The notes: generated from the sequence alone by a model not told the origin. Counted from the stretch's first letter, positions 1 through 13,900 are shown. The stretch: DNA of 64,000 nucleotides from Crotophaga sulcirostris (GCA_013397455.1 VYZB01000239.1:868283-932282), one strand, 5' to 3'. Made by a program: numbers and translations.

Positions 1-73
1 TTATAGGTTGGCTTATAGGTTGGACTTGATGATCTTGGAGGTCTCTTCCAACCTGGTTATACTGTGAAACTGT
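1..73 (+). mobile_element. CR1 LINE 3' end, cut by window edge
   Basis: This is the 3' terminus of a CR1 non-LTR retrotransposon reading left to right: the GGTTGGACTTGATGATCTTG box, the CTCTTCCAACC box and a short terminal repeat of ACTGTGAA type. A 12-bp unit (TTATAGGTTGG plus C or A) occurs twice at the start. The stretch matches the reverse complement of 41273-41345 at every position I compared, so both belong to the same young subfamily. The 5' part lies outside the window. Confidence 0.9.
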
Positions 74-3000
74 AATTCAACATAATATAAAGTGCTCCCT
101 GGAGACCTCTGCAATTATTATGCTAAAAATCAAAAAATAACACACAATTCTGCTTAGAGGCAGTGTCTAGACCCGGATAAGGAAGAATCAGTGTGCACGC
201 CAATCATTCTCCATTGCCAAAAGAGATGTATTACTTGGACCACCACCTTAATGTCTCTCACAATGCCGCACCTGACACCAAATTACAGGGTCAGGGATGT
301 CTGAAGAGCTAGGGTGACTAAAAGATATATGAGAGGGAAAGAAGGGAACATCCCATACAATACCAGAAAATGTTACTCTTGCATCTATTACCTCTCCTGT
401 GCTGAAATAGATTTAGTTAACCACATGTATTTTCACAAGGGCCATTATTCTTGTTCAAAGAACAAGAATATTATTTCACCAAAGGAATTTAATTCTGAAA
501 AAAAAATTAACTGATTGATGAAATCCAATCCTAAATTTTTATCCTATCTGACCCAGCCCATGAAACTGCAGGCACAACAAAGTGTCAGATCAAGACTGTA
601 CCTACATTACTGCTACTTGGCTTAGACCAAAACAGACAACAACATGGTAATAATGGGAGATTGAAATAAGCAGCCATAAAGATTTTATTTGCCTTCTGAT
701 GGAACAGCACATCTACCCTTACCTCAGTTCAGAGGCTATATTAGACCCTCATGGCTGCCCCTCAGTGCCCCAGCAGCAGTTGCACTGAAGATTGATTTTT
801 ATCCATCTGAGTTTGATGAGAAAGGAAAGCCCTTTTCTTCCAATAATGAGACCTGGACCATGTTTTTTACTTTCACAGACAGAACTTTTTTTAAAAGTTT
901 GAGCTCTGGATTATCACTTTAATAGCATTCACCAATGTTGTTGAGTTTGTTATTGAGAAGTTTCTAAGTTGCATTTAAAGAGTTATATTGATTTTCAAAG
1001 GTCTCAGCCTGGCTGAAATGGCACCTATTTTGCTATGTAATGAGTTAGCAGCTACAGTCAAGGTAGGCACATAATATGGTTAATCTCTTTCTCAAGCAGT
1101 TGTTAAATTGTTAGCCAGTGTGCAGTAGTCACATGTGTATGCTTATTACTGTACCAACAAATACTGTATTTCATTCTGGTTTGCTTGGTATGAACACTTC
1201 ACAGCATATTCTCTGTCACTTAATTTCCGGTATATATTGTGAACACTTAGGAAAGTTCAGCAGGGTGCCTTAGAGAAATTTAGAGCATAGAACATTAATC
1301 AAATTACTATATTAGATGCTATTACACATCTTCAAGTTCAAACTAACAAGTACTGATTTTTACAGTTTTCTTTTTATCACATCTGAAGAGATCAAAATAA
1401 ATTCTTAGGTCAATCCATCCTTTTTGCTGCCCTTGCTGATCATGCAGATGGTGAAAGGGAATGTGAGAAGGGGCTACAGCTACACCCAGGTGTCACAGGG
1501 AAAGGAAGGGCAGGGAAGCACTACCATAGCAGTTGCTCTGCATGGGAGAATCGTCGTGGAGAGGCTGTGTTTATACTCCCCTGGAAGCTGGATGTGGAAG
1601 CTGTCATGTGCCACCCACCCTCACATACATCATTTCTGCTGAGGTGGTAGCTATCACAAGGCTAGCAAATACATCCCTTCTTTTCCTCTGTTCCTTCTTC
1701 CACCTTCAATTTGTGTTTCTGAGAGGAGAGCTCAGCAAGTGCAGAGCTCAGGTGTTCTCTTTTAGGCAGACAAGAATAAGCAAAGCCCTTCCAGTTACCA
1801 GAGTGTGAAACAGCCTTTCCTTGAGAGCCTATTCAGGCAGCTAGTGAAACAAGGGCTTTGTTAGAGGAAACATATCAATAGTCCCTTATACCCCATCAAA
1901 AGAAGAAATATGTAGCTGAAAACTACTCTGTTGGGAAAAATTATTTAGTACATCTTATATCTTTTGACAAATAAACTAGGCAGCTTCAAAATTTACAATT
2001 AAATTAGGATGCAGGCAATTATTCTCTGTTCACAGCCTACTTTAATTTCTTCACTTCAGGAGGTCTTGAAAAGTTTTATGCTCAACTATTCAACGCTTTG
2101 ATGTAACCAAATCCCAGCTTTCCCCTTTGCATTTTTGTACCAACACCTCTGCAATCATACCAGGACTTTCCCAAAATTACAATGGAAGTAGAACACAGGG
2201 CAAAGAGGTGCAAGAAAAGCACATAGAAAACTGGAAGATTTGAAGCAAGTCTTCTTGGTATATTGCAAATATACACTCTGTGTAAACAGCCTTTTGATTG
2301 CACTGCTGTTTCTTAGAGTTCAACTACTGGCTGCAATGACTTACAGCCAGGAAATGAACACGATTTATTGGTAACTATGAAATGGTTTGGCAAGAAGTGT
2401 ACCACAGTTTCTCTCCATATTCACCTGACTACATAACCAGACAGAATTCATCAGACAATCTGTAAAGCCTATGGGAAGCACTGTACAAAGAAGATAGTAG
2501 AAAAGAGTTGAGGAGGATGCTTTAAATAGAGGATGTTAGTCAAAGGAGAGATAGCAGCAGTAGATCAGAAAGAGAACTGTTGGGTTTCAAAGGTACTGAA
2601 GGACAAGGTAAAGGTAAAGCTAAAGTAAAAGCCTGCACACATACCTTGAAAATGCCCTGATTTTCAGAAGTAATAGATACCTATTGACGTGCTGACATCA
2701 CCTCCATGCTTCTGGCTGAAAGTCACAACTCTTACCAAGAAGAATTACCAACAAAGACTTTTAGGAAGCACTACATTTTACAATCATGGCCTAAAATCCA
2801 AGGAAAGAAATGTATAATCAGAGTGTCTAACCTGTGACTCCAAGATCAGAGTCCATGTGCATGACTCTGTATTTCATCAGAGTGAATGGATCTATGAAAG
2901 CATCTGGCCGTTCACTCTTGCCTTTCTGTGTGAGGGAAGAGGTTTTTTCAATGGGCTGGCCTTTATCTCCAGCTTCCACTTCTGTCATCCTCCTCAGCTA

Positions 3001-3087
3001 GGCTGTACCAGGACTGTGGGGATAGTTGGAGGAAATTGTTTTCTTAAGTGGGTCAAAAGCAACTGTGTTTGCATCACACCAGTTCAC
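74..3087. other. Single-copy non-coding DNA
   Basis: No gene, RNA gene or recognised transposon is visible in these 3 kb. Reading frames are short, lack ATG-led coding character and overlap one another on both strands. The only structure noted is the hairpin at 446-470. The sequence is AT-rich with scattered pyrimidine tracts and looks like intron or intergenic DNA. Confidence 0.6.
446..470. repeat. Perfect 11-bp inverted repeat with 3-nt loop
   Basis: TATTCTTGTTC and GAACAAGAATA are exact reverse complements separated by AAA. The stem is AT-rich and no run of T follows that would suggest a Pol III terminator role. Function unknown; it may be chance or the remnant of a palindromic element. 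Confidence 0.8.
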
Positions 3088-3159
3088 TGAATCACAGAAT
3101 CATTTGGGTTGGAAGGGACCTTAAAGCTCATCCAATTCCAACCCCCTTGCCATGGGCAG
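3088..3159 (-). mobile_element. CR1 LINE 3' end fragment
   Basis: The plus strand reads TGAATCACAGAATCATTTGG, then the GGTTGGAAGGGACCTTAAAG box and the CCATGGGCAG box. This is the reverse complement of the extreme 3' end of the common CR1 class also found at 10.5, 14.0, 29.5 and 47.3 kb. Only about 70 bp survive, so it is a severely 5'-truncated copy. It is the only minus-strand CR1 in the left 39 kb. Confidence 0.9.
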
Positions 3160-5285
3160 TTGGATGCATTTAGCCAAAGGTCCAAAGAGCAATGTTAGTG
3201 AGTAATTGATTATGTCATTTATTTAAATTAAAGGCAGGAGTGTCTGTGAACCAGCTGGAGTAGGAGAGTTTATCCAAACACCATCACTAAGGAATCTATA
3301 ACTTTGAATTCAGTCACTGAAAGAACTGGCAATGAATAATTCCAACTGACAAGTATAGTGCTTTCTGTCAACAAATTATTTGCAAACAGGCTGTAAATTT
3401 CATTAATTTGTTCATTATTTGTGATCCTTTAACAATTACCTTGTATAAATAAATTTAAACTTACAATGAGTTCCTGAGAATGCTGTTGTTTATTACATGT
3501 TACCAAAGAGACATGTCTAGCTTTGTAATCAGCTGGAATTTTTGAATAAATTCAGTCTCCCAAAATTCAGCCTTCCAAAAATCTTTCTTCTGCATTGACT
3601 GCAGTGCTATTTATAGAGACGAATGCTTATGAATCTGTGCCAGAAAAAATTATTCTCAAGAATAGAATGTTATAATAAGACATATAATTAAACTATAACT
3701 GTTTTCTGCACATACTCACTATGTAAAACATCTTAGGTTAGGTTTTTACGTGACCTAAGCTGAGTATCACCATCCAATGCAGAAAGAACTTACAGCTTTG
3801 AAGGAACAGGATTGTTTTCCTCAAAAAGTGTGACTTATATTTATCTTTTTTCTACCTACTTCCTAAGAAAGGAAGCAATGTTTTTGTTTTAATATCAAAA
3901 CATCATAAAATCAAAATTCTAGAAGATTGCTTTCACAATCTTTGTGGTTTTCCATCTATAATCACAATACGGAGAAACAAAAAAACAATTCCTGAATTCA
4001 GATCACATGCTTGACAGAAGCATTTTACTACTCATAACGCTGAGTTAAATTACTATGGTCGCTTGTACCCAAAGAACACTAAACAGTCACAGTCTAGATG
4101 CAATCTACAAGGACAGCGCTGTCATCAGACAGCTGGGGTTTTACAACATATACTCCAAGAAAGAGCAATAAGCATTATACGTTAGCTCATTTTTCATCAT
4201 CCCACTAATTCCATAGTAGCTCCTTCTGCTGCTGTACAGGTTTCAGATATTGTACATAAGAAAAAAAACTAAAATAATTGCTATTTAGTTTTCTCTTGGA
4301 CTGCTTAAAACGAAGAAATGTGTGTATACTGTCATTCTCTCCATTCCAAAAGGTCTGATTTCTTAGGAACAATCTTGGGTAGAAATACTGCCAAAAACCA
4401 CTGAATTGTCGTAGTATCAGCAAACATCTACCGCTCCAGACACACTGGAAGCTGCCATCAGGATTCAAAGTTTAATAAAATGAGTTAAAGCTAAAAGAGA
4501 CCCTATACTATATGAATGAGAGGTCATGATAGCAAGTACTGAAAAGGCAGCATAAAGTCCGACACCTATAGCCCAGCAAGAGTTTAGTACTATTTATATT
4601 GATATGAGTCTTGGGACTTTATCAAACCCACATATACCAACTTTCCAAGAATGACCCACGTCAAACAAAATGGAAATGTTTTCATGCACTGGGCTTACTA
4701 CATTTCATGATGAGTGAAAAACAGGATGAACAAATGGCATAAACCGTCAAGGACCAGGGTTCTATTCTGTTGACTTGTTTCTGTCTAATACAGGGTGGTT
4801 TCTCTACACATCATTACACCAGATCCTTTTCTCTGCATGATGTCAATAACAGGAAGAACAAACAGCAGAAAGGTTATAGCATAAAGCTCACTATCATGTA
4901 TCCTCTCTCTATCTGTGTCAGGGCCCTGCACAATGGGAATCACTGAAGCCGGTATATTAGCTATCTGTCAGTGCCTGCAGAGGTGAAGAGTAGATAACAG
5001 TACACCACTTTCAGAGCACACAGTTAAGAAATCTTCCATATCTGCATTTGAAACAAACTTCAAGATGTAACCCACTGCCATTCTGTATGACATGTGCTTA
5101 CTCACCTGATGTTGAAGTCTACATTTTACCTGGCAATCAACTACTGAGGCTGTAAAACCATTTTGTATACATTCAACTAGCAAATTTTCTGTTTGCAACA
5201 CTTTGCCTTTCAGAAGTGGAGTCCAAGTGTGTCATACCAGTTGCTAGTTTACAGTACAGTCTCTAATCCACTTAACTTTACCGTG

Positions 5286-5320
5286 TTTGCCGTGTACAAA
5301 TGCCCCGTAATCACGGCAAA
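5286..5320. repeat. 9-bp inverted repeat, 17-bp spacer
   Basis: TTTGCCGTG at 5286-5294 and CACGGCAAA at 5312-5320 are exact reverse complements. It contains CpGs in an otherwise AT-rich, CpG-poor region, which is mildly unusual. No function can be assigned. Confidence 0.7.
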
Positions 5321-6664
5321 GACCAAAATGTTACCCATTGGTAAAACATTTTGAATATATGCTATTTATTTTTGGTAGATTCCTTACCACAGAATGGACA
5401 AAAAGTTCAGTTTCTCAGCTTGATAGCCTGCAGAGCATAAACTTTCTTTGTTGTTGTACAACACAAAATCAGCCCCACATAAGAACTCACTGCAATGATC
5501 ATTACAACAAAGGTAAGGGAATCGTTCCTTCATGGTCATAACTGCTTTCAGGCAGTTATTTATAACAGCAATACTTTCCTTGTCATCATTTCACCTGAAA
5601 AAAAAAAATCTAGGTTGGATTTTGAAATGGAGCTGAAGTGAATTTCACATCCAGATTTTCCTGAACTTGGAGGACGCCACTCCCTACGCCCATTTGTAAA
5701 TCCCAGCACTATCAGCCAAGCCTACAAAAACTATCTGGAGAAGAAAAATGAGATAAGTAGTAAAAAGAGCATATCAGGAAAAGAAACATAGTTAAATCTG
5801 CTTAAGGCTCATTTTTGAGTAGGTATTCCAAAGGGACTAAGGTACTTATGAAAGGTAGAAGACAGGTTGCAGAAGCATTAGGTAAAGGACCAGCAAAGGG
5901 AAAGTCTCTGGGTTTGTTTATTTTCAGTTGTTGCATAAAAACTATAATGGCTTCTATTTCACTTCAATCTTTGAAAAGAAATTACATGGGTTCCACACCA
6001 TGATGATCTACCAGAACATACTGTTGCAGTTACAAAGAAAACAAGCTCCTGGCCTCTGGCCACTTGTAACAACCACAGAAACCTATAAATGCACTTACAA
6101 TTTTTGAGAATGAGGAAGCAGGGGGGAAAAACAATCCCCAAAAAACACCAAAGAAACACAAAAGCACCCAAGCCCTAATTTTTAAGCACAAATAATGAAC
6201 TTTGAAAGGCTATAATGATTCCCTTTTGTCCATTGTGCTATATAAACCTAAGGGACCTCTGCTCATGGTTTACGATGCACGCTCAACCGAAATAGCCAAG
6301 TCATTGGGTACTTATGTTTATGCAGTGTATAAAACATATTCCTTAAATGGATCCTAAAACAAATCTCTTAACAAGCACTTCTAAAATAAATACTGTTGTT
6401 CTGAAAGCAAAGAATATATTTTTGATGTCTCAGTGGCACATAATGGACAGAGAGTGCATTTTCCTAGACTACAGTGCCCTCAGGGAATGCACCTTCCACA
6501 CTGTTCTTAACCTTTTCCAAAAGAAATACAATCACACTGGTTGTAAAGTACAGCATTATGTGACAGCAGTGAATGAAACCCCAATTCTGTTTACTGAAAT
6601 TACTTATACTGTGGCAACAAAAGAATTGTGATTTCTAGAGGGGCTATAAGGATCACAAACCAGG

Positions 6665-6688
6665 CATTTACCTGGACATTTACCTGGA
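6665..6688 (+). repeat. 12-bp unit in exact tandem duplicate
   Basis: CATTTACCTGGA is repeated twice head to tail and followed by a T-run. It is probably a local slippage duplication. Confidence 0.85.
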
Positions 6689-8061
6689 CTTTTTTTATTA
6701 CACCTTCTTTTATTAGTCTTTATCAAATCAAAGCTGCAGATCAGAAAATAAGATAATATTTTTATGTCTTCTCTCAGTACTAAATTTTATGATTAGATAC
6801 TGCACTATGAGACATGTTGATGTGCACTTGGCCATTGAGATATAATATACATGGTATAAAGTCAGAGGTACAGATAATAAGCTGTTAACCTTACGAAAAT
6901 TTTTACTAAAATGGCTCATTTTTTTAATGATACTTCGAAAGCAAACAATCAGCTTTTGCTATTATAAACAATGTTTACAGTTTTTTATTCCAAGAATTCC
7001 ATTGTTCTGGTGGTTTGGGGCAGAAAAAATATATTTAGCTGAAAAATCTGTAAGGGACAAATACAGTTTTCACCTGTCTATATTTGACAAAATTATACTA
7101 ATTACAATATTGTAATGTTTTTACTTATATCTTGAATAAGTCAATATCAATGGGAGCACACGGTGCTGGGTACCAAATCCTCTATCAGACCACATGGTGG
7201 AGTACAGAAAGAATGAGGATTCTGTTAAGATGGTGAGGATAAAGTTATAGCACCAGCTGGACGAATAGAAGGGTACATATGCTAATGTATTGTAATACAT
7301 TAAAAAGGATGGGTAAGCAAAATGTCTCCCATGAAGCGCAAATGGCAGTTTGGCATCTAAATACCTCTCAGGGCTCAATCTAAACCCTCGGCTCCGCTAG
7401 GTACAGTTGTTAAAGATGGAGATCATCCAACTAATAATGAGGTGTCCTGAGATTAACTACCAACTGAACGACAAGACAGCCATTCTTTTGAGAGACAGAG
7501 AGAAGCAGAGCTGGACATGTGTCACCTCTGAATGATCAGCTGCATTACTGAGACTTATGCTGTCACTGCAGCTTCAGCCTTTTGCTACACTGGTACCTGG
7601 CAGTCTTTGTTGTATAATGAAGATGCATTTACTTCAACAACAGACAATGTTTTGGTTTGCCATTTTATTATTAACTTGTCAAAAGGAGAGATGCGATAAT
7701 AGTAAAATGACAAAATAACATGTTAATTGTTGAAATAAATGGGAGGTATAATACATCAGGCAACGGTAATTAATTATGTGGCTCACATGCACAATGTCAG
7801 TTATTCATTACTACTTTCAAATACTCACAATTATCCATACTTTAAAATATTGGTAATCATATAAATAGGCTTAATGAATTATAATAACAATGGATTCTAA
7901 CAGTAAAAAAGGTAAATAGGCAAACTAAACCTAGTTAAGGGAATAGACTTCTGGGAGGCAAATTATTCCAGAGTCTGATGGACACACATTACAGTTAGTG
8001 TCACATTTTTCTGCCAGTTTAGAGTCCATTTGTAGCACATTAACTGGTGAAGTTTTTAACT

Positions 8062-8109
8062 GACTATTAAAACTAGTCCATAGTTAATAGTTTAATAGTT
8101 TTAATAGTC
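8062..8109. repeat. 14-bp perfect inverted repeat (AT-rich stem-loop)
   Basis: GACTATTAAAACTA at 8062-8075 and TAGTTTTAATAGTC at 8096-8109 are exact reverse complements around a 20-bp loop. The loop itself repeats the TAGTT/AATAGTTT motif. It could be the termini of a decayed short DNA element or a chance AT-rich palindrome. Confidence 0.8.
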
Positions 8110-10482
8110 TGTTCATTTTATTATTTCCAAGGTTCATCACACAGCTTCATTCTTTACTTGATCTACTTCTGAACTTTCCCTGAAGCTTATATTTTAAATA
8201 TGAAAACTTGAGATACTCAGATACACTATACAACACAATATGAAAATGCAAAGTACTCCAATTATAATATTTTACCATAAGATCTGGTTCAATCCTCCAT
8301 ATCATCTTTAAGGCTTTACTTTTACTCGTGTATTGTGCTACATACAGCTTATATTCTAGATTAGCTATGGCAGCACAGTATCCTTAATTTTTAATTACAT
8401 TTCTGCTGCTGATATATGGACTGATGTTAAAAATGAGTACTTCATCTTTTTAAAATTTGCTTTTATTTTATCATTTGGACACAGATAATAAAGTTCTTTG
8501 AACTAAACTACTATTAAAAAGATCATTTTGCAGTACAAACAGAACTTATTCTTAAACCACTGATATAGGCAAAATTCTTGTGGGAAGACAAGATTGGAAC
8601 CAAAAGCTGTATTTTTAAATACTCCAAATATTACATTCCAGAACAGACTAGAAACAAAGTCAAAGAAAAAGTTTACCTGATGGAGTAGAATAGCCCCTTG
8701 CTGGGGAGATGAAATAATTAGTGTCAAAGTATTTAACACATCATAATTACATACCTACAACATATGCCACTTCAGTAATGATCTCATTTGAAAATTAAAA
8801 AGTAACAGCAACTCTATATTTTTTGTTGCAATTGGCTTGATGGGAGAGGGGGGTTATACGCAAACTGCTCATTTAAGCCAGGCATTGTGCCTTTCCAAAT
8901 ATATATGCAAATTTATGCACCAGGGAGCAAGACTGTGTGTCCAGTGCCAGACTTTCTGTTTTGGCAAATACGTCTTCACTGCTCCTGTTGGACAAAATCA
9001 TGTATAAAATATTAAATTCTCTGAAAACATCGTTTTAATTACTCTTGAAAGACTTCTACAGCTATTAAATGATCCAGGGTTAGCCGAAGGGCTACTGCTA
9101 TGAAACCATTTAAACAGACCACGGTGATTTTATCAAATTTCACAGCTGTTCCTGCAGCAAATGCAGTTTCTCAGTACACAAGATTTCTAGTTAATCTTTT
9201 AACAGTAATTCTGGAGAAAATCTACATCAAAGGAGAGATTGCTACCCAGGAATTGCCTGGCTGGATTGGTCAGCCCAGTCCAGAAGCCTGTCTCCAGGAT
9301 GAGCCAGCACCAGATGTTTCCTTGAAAATAAATATATAAATATTACACAAATGTAATTTGGCCTACAAAAGGTCACTCTGCTTAATCATTAAGACATGGA
9401 GGCTTTCTTTTTTTTCCAGTGGACTTTAATTAGCATCGCATCATGCAAAACTCTTGTTATTCATATAGAAATTAAATATAATTCAAACCAAAGTTTCTTG
9501 GTTTAAAGAGTGATCATTTTATTAGCATGGTTAGAAGATAGTGTCTCCTTTATTCATTCAAGATTTTTCATATTTCTGTTCCATTGCTCTTTTATTAGGT
9601 GATAATTTCTCTAAATTCTTGACTCTTTTATAACCTTTCATCTCACAGCCCTTATTCTACACCCTTGTGAAGTGAGCAGTCTTGGTCACTTCAATTTCCC
9701 TCCACATAAGAGGCTGTTTCTATGTCTCATCTAATTCTTAACACCAACAACTTCCATCTGAGGGAAGCCATACATTTTCTCAGGTAACCCATGACAAGAG
9801 AACAATAAAGATAGGAGCATTTATTCTAGCTTTAGAACCACAATTCAGCTAAACCACTGCTTAGCTGCATCTCAGATGCTGTTATTTGTGCTGTCTTGAG
9901 GACTGAACCTACAGGAGAACAGGGATCTTCCAGTCAAACCACATGGAATTGGCTTGTGTCCACACTCCTCTGGGGTGACCTGACCAAACTCACTTTGCAC
10001 AGTATTTGGCTAAGGTACCCTTCAAGTCTCAAACAATGAGTTCAGTACCATATCCATAAGGTATAACCACAACAACTGTAGTTTTTCAACCCAGTGTCCT
10101 CAAGATAAAGGCAGTTGGGTTAAAGGTCCCAAGAGATTTACTTTCCCAGCATGACGTCAGGGCATGTGCCAGGAATGAAGGACTTTGGACGGAAAGCCTG
10201 CTGAAATCCTGTGGAAGAATCACCTTGGTCAGAAGGAGGAGCTTTTCAGTTAATGCCCACATGCCTGGAGTAGGACCCTGGATGCAAAAAGGCTGTAACA
10301 AGAGTGTGGGTTTCATCCTGAAGTTTTGCGTTATTCCAGAAGGAGTCCTATTTATAATGGAGAAGTAGTCATTAGCAGAAAATAAGAAGAAAACAAATGA
10401 AAGTAGAGATAAATCTTAGGATTCCTAATCCCTAAACTTAACTCCAATGCCAAATGCAAAAGGACATGAAGCTGTTGGGAGT

Positions 10483-10938
10483 GAATTCCAGAGGAGGCCA
10501 CGAAGATGATCTGAGGGCTGGAGCACCTCCCACATGAGGAAAGGCTGAGAGAGTTGGGGTTGTTCAACCTGGAGATGAGAAGGCTCTGGGGAGACCTTAG
10601 AGCAGCCTCCCAGGACTGAAAGTGGCTCCAGGAAAGCTGGGGAGGGGCTCTTGATCAGGGAGTGTAGGGATAGGATGAGGGGGAAAGGCTTTAAGCTGAA
10701 AGAGGAGAGACTTAGATTAGATATTGGGAAGAAACTTTTTCTTGTGTGGGTGGGAAGGCCCTGGCACAGGTTGCCCAGAGAAGTGGTGGCTGCCCCATCC
10801 CTGGAGGTGTTCAAGGCCAGGTTGGATGGGGCTTTGGGCACCCTGATTCTGTGGGAGGTGTCCCTGCCCATGGCAGGGGAGTTGAAACTGGATGGGCTTT
10901 AAGGTCTCTTCCAACTCAAACCATTCTATTATTCTAAG
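10483..10938 (+). mobile_element. CR1 LINE, 5'-truncated 3' segment
   Basis: About 456 bp of a CR1 LINE in plus orientation. Visible in order are the segment encoding the ORF2 C-terminal tail (GCTGAGAGAGTTGGGGTTG then CTGGAGATGAGAAGGCTC), the GGGGAGGGGCTCTTGATCAG box, the GGTTGCCCAGAGAAGTGGTG box, the CCATGGCAGGGG box and a 3' end of CCATTCTATTATTCTA type. The ORF2 frame is interrupted by stops, so it is a dead copy. It is the most complete plus-strand member of its class in the window and is useful as the reference for deletions in the 14.0, 39.0 and 42.0 kb copies. Confidence 0.95.
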
Positions 10939-13900
10939 ATTAATTCATTGATAATAAAGAAAATAATAAACAGCACTATTTCAACATCTGTCAGCTTTCT
11001 AAGCCTGTAGACCTAGCAGAAACTAGCAGTGAACTTGGTTCATGAGGCTTATATTCCCAAGCCCTGTATCTCACCCCAATCACAATAAAAACCACAGGTC
11101 TAATTGCTACAATAAAAGAGCAAACAAAGCATTAAACCATACTGGCCCTATTGCTAACACTGTGGGACCATAGAATACAACAATAAATTGAGCTTGCAAA
11201 GCTTTTACACTTTCAAACACTAATTGTAACTCTATAAATCTTCAGCCCTACTGAATGCTTGTCCTCGATCTATCTACGAAAGCCTTATGATCCAGCAATA
11301 AATAGAACTCCTGAAACTACCTCAGAAATAGGAAACATAAAGCAAAGCCTTTACTGGATCCTTCTGGGTCCTTAAAACTAGGGAGAGAGCAGGTTTCTTT
11401 ATGATTTATGGTCTGCTTTTTGTTCCCACTCATAGTGAGAATGGCCATAAATTTCAGGAGAATTCAAGTAATTTAAAATAATTCTGCTTACAACTATGTA
11501 TGAAAGCTCTGGCTGAGACAGAAAGGTCACTGGAATGCTACTTAGAGCATAACTTTTTCCTTTACATATGTGCTTCAAGAAGTCAGGCCGCATTTCCAAA
11601 CTCCCATAACTTTTTATTTTAATTTATGCGTCATAACATGATTATCCTTCATATTATTCAAACTGTGAAGCTGAAGGCAGAAGCTGGATGAGCCTCCTCA
11701 CTCACACAGGTTCAAACTACAAGATCCACCCAACATACGAAAATACCTCTGGTTTGATCCTATGTTAGGTAAAATATAGCATCTCTTCTTCTTGTCCTCC
11801 TAGATCGCAATGGCCCATTAGAGAGTTCCTTTTGTTCTTAATGAAGCCAAATATTTTGAATCACAAACAAAGCTGAAGTGTAGATCTACAACTCAGGTTA
11901 ATAAGCATAAACCACTTGTGTTAATAACCACACCTCTGGCGTTAGGAAACTTTGCAGATATGTTTACATACATGGAAGACAGGAAAGTAGTTCGAGACAC
12001 ACTTCTGAAATATGAAAACAGGTATTGATTTTTCCCTATTTATGCTGCTTGTGTTTTGTTGCTTCCCATCACACAGTGATACACTAAGTTATAAATAAGC
12101 TCGACAGGTCAGCAATGACACCAGTGTACGCAGCTGGCTGCACAGTGAGGTTTATACATGAAGAAGCACAACTAAAGATCTACTGGTTTGCCTGAACTGC
12201 AAGAATAACAGTATTCTGGATTTCCTGACTGCTGATGGACAGCAATCAGGATCTAACCTATCTAACCAAGAAGACTTCAGTTGAGCCAAGTAATTGCTTC
12301 AGTAATTATGATTCTCGTTACCCAGACCCTACCCATGTTCTCCTAAATAAGCCTCTGCCTTTTCAGACAAGCTGCTGTCTGGTCTCCTGTGAACCTGAAA
12401 GGTTATGTCTGAACTCCTAAGTGGCGATTACAGTAGGCATGATGTCAAAACCTTCTGTCAAATTACTGTAGAAACTGAGTGTTTCAGATTCCTGAGCTGT
12501 CAATGTTTCATACTGCGTGCTCCAAACTGTTGAATATTTCTTCTAGTCGTGCATGATAATGCCAGAAGCTACTGTGACAAAAAATACATTTTGAACAAAG
12601 GCTAAACAACATAAACACTTTTACTTTACAGATGGCAGTCAGAACTCAGCAGATGGTGAAAGAAATCCCACAGGATGTTCTTCTCTCCCTTCCCTCTCCC
12701 CCCATAGATAGATGAGTGCATGTGTGTGCACACAAAACAGCAAAGTAAGTGTCCTGACAAAATACTCAAAAGGCTTTCACAGAAGAAATACCTGTCCTTT
12801 GAACAATATCTCACTGCCCATTTTTAGAACAGAAAAGATTCAGCCAGGGCTGGGCACCAGAGAGGGAATTGGGAAGCACATGTCTGTTCATGGGTTTGCC
12901 ACTAACCTGTGATATGCCTTTGGACAGGCACTTCTTTTTTCCTTTTTCTTTCCCTTCCATGGTGTGCCCTCTTTATTTTTATTCTAAGATCCTCAGGGAG
13001 GAGACTCTTTCCATTTCTGACTGTTAAGCCTTAAAACAGCTTGTACCATGCTGGTGCACTTCAATCAGCTTCTGTTTCACAGAAAGCGTTAGAGAGAAAG
13101 CTCACTCAATAGTATTTTTTGCATTTCACAGAACTGAATATAAAGCTCTCCATGACATGGAGATACGCCTCATAGAGGGGAAAAATATGGGCAAGGACAC
13201 ATAGAGAATCTACGATCCTCTGTTTGCATCAAGTCCTATAAAAAGGCAGGGGATGAATTAAACTGGCACAATCATTTCCTATTCCCTTGGTCCTGCCTGG
13301 CACTGCACTGTTCTGTACAGTTAGCCATCATTTTGCATCTGCATCTTGAGATTTCTACTATATTACACTCACACATGCTTCTAATGCAAATACTTCCCAA
13401 AACAGTATATATGACCTCTTTACAGTTGACCCCAAAAAATGCTACCCACTGTAAAGACATCACTCATGTGACAGCACTGACAGCTCAGTAGTACACATCA
13501 GGCACCAGTTCAGAGCAAAGAACTCCATGCTCACCTGAAACTGCAGGTAGGATTTCCAGCAGACATCAGTGAAAAACCCAGGCCAAGAGGTCAGTTCTAG
13601 CATTTACCAAAACTGAACTCTGGCCTGCATTGCTCAACTAGCCTTAACTTCTGAAAGAAAACCCAAAGCACCTTTAATGCACACAAATAACCAGAAATTT
13701 TCTTCTACCTGTAGTACACAAGAGACTCCCTATGAAGCAGCATATCAATACGTGTCACAGTATTGTTTAGTACATAGATAAACATACCAGGCACTAACCC
13801 ACCAGCCATACTCTCCGTAACACTGAATTCCATAACAGCTTTCTCTCCTGGAACAAACCAACTCATGTGAATTTGCCCTTATGATCACATTCCCTTCTGC

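Larger units (their letters stand above)
3160..10482. other. Single-copy non-coding DNA, AT-rich
   Basis: No gene or recognised transposon is visible. Small structures are listed separately: inverted repeats at 5286-5320 and 8062-8109 and a tandem pair at 6665-6688. The part at 7650-7880 is dense in homeodomain-like TAATTA cores (TAATTAATTA at 7767-7776) and could be a conserved regulatory element, which cannot be tested here. Reading frames in the region show no recognisable protein. Confidence 0.55.

Noticed and set aside
4968..5201. Minus-strand frame with a consensus-like donor (CATCAG then GTGAGTAAG, near 5101-5115)
   Set aside because: The donor is good, but upstream acceptors are ambiguous and would give a tiny exon of about 44 bp. 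The translation is not recognisable.
10425..10914. Several long minus-strand frames opposite the CR1 at 10.5 kb (similar ones at 14.0, 29.5, 42.0 and 47.3 kb)
   Set aside because: They are antisense shadows of CR1 and recur at each copy because the copies are homologous. They are not genes.
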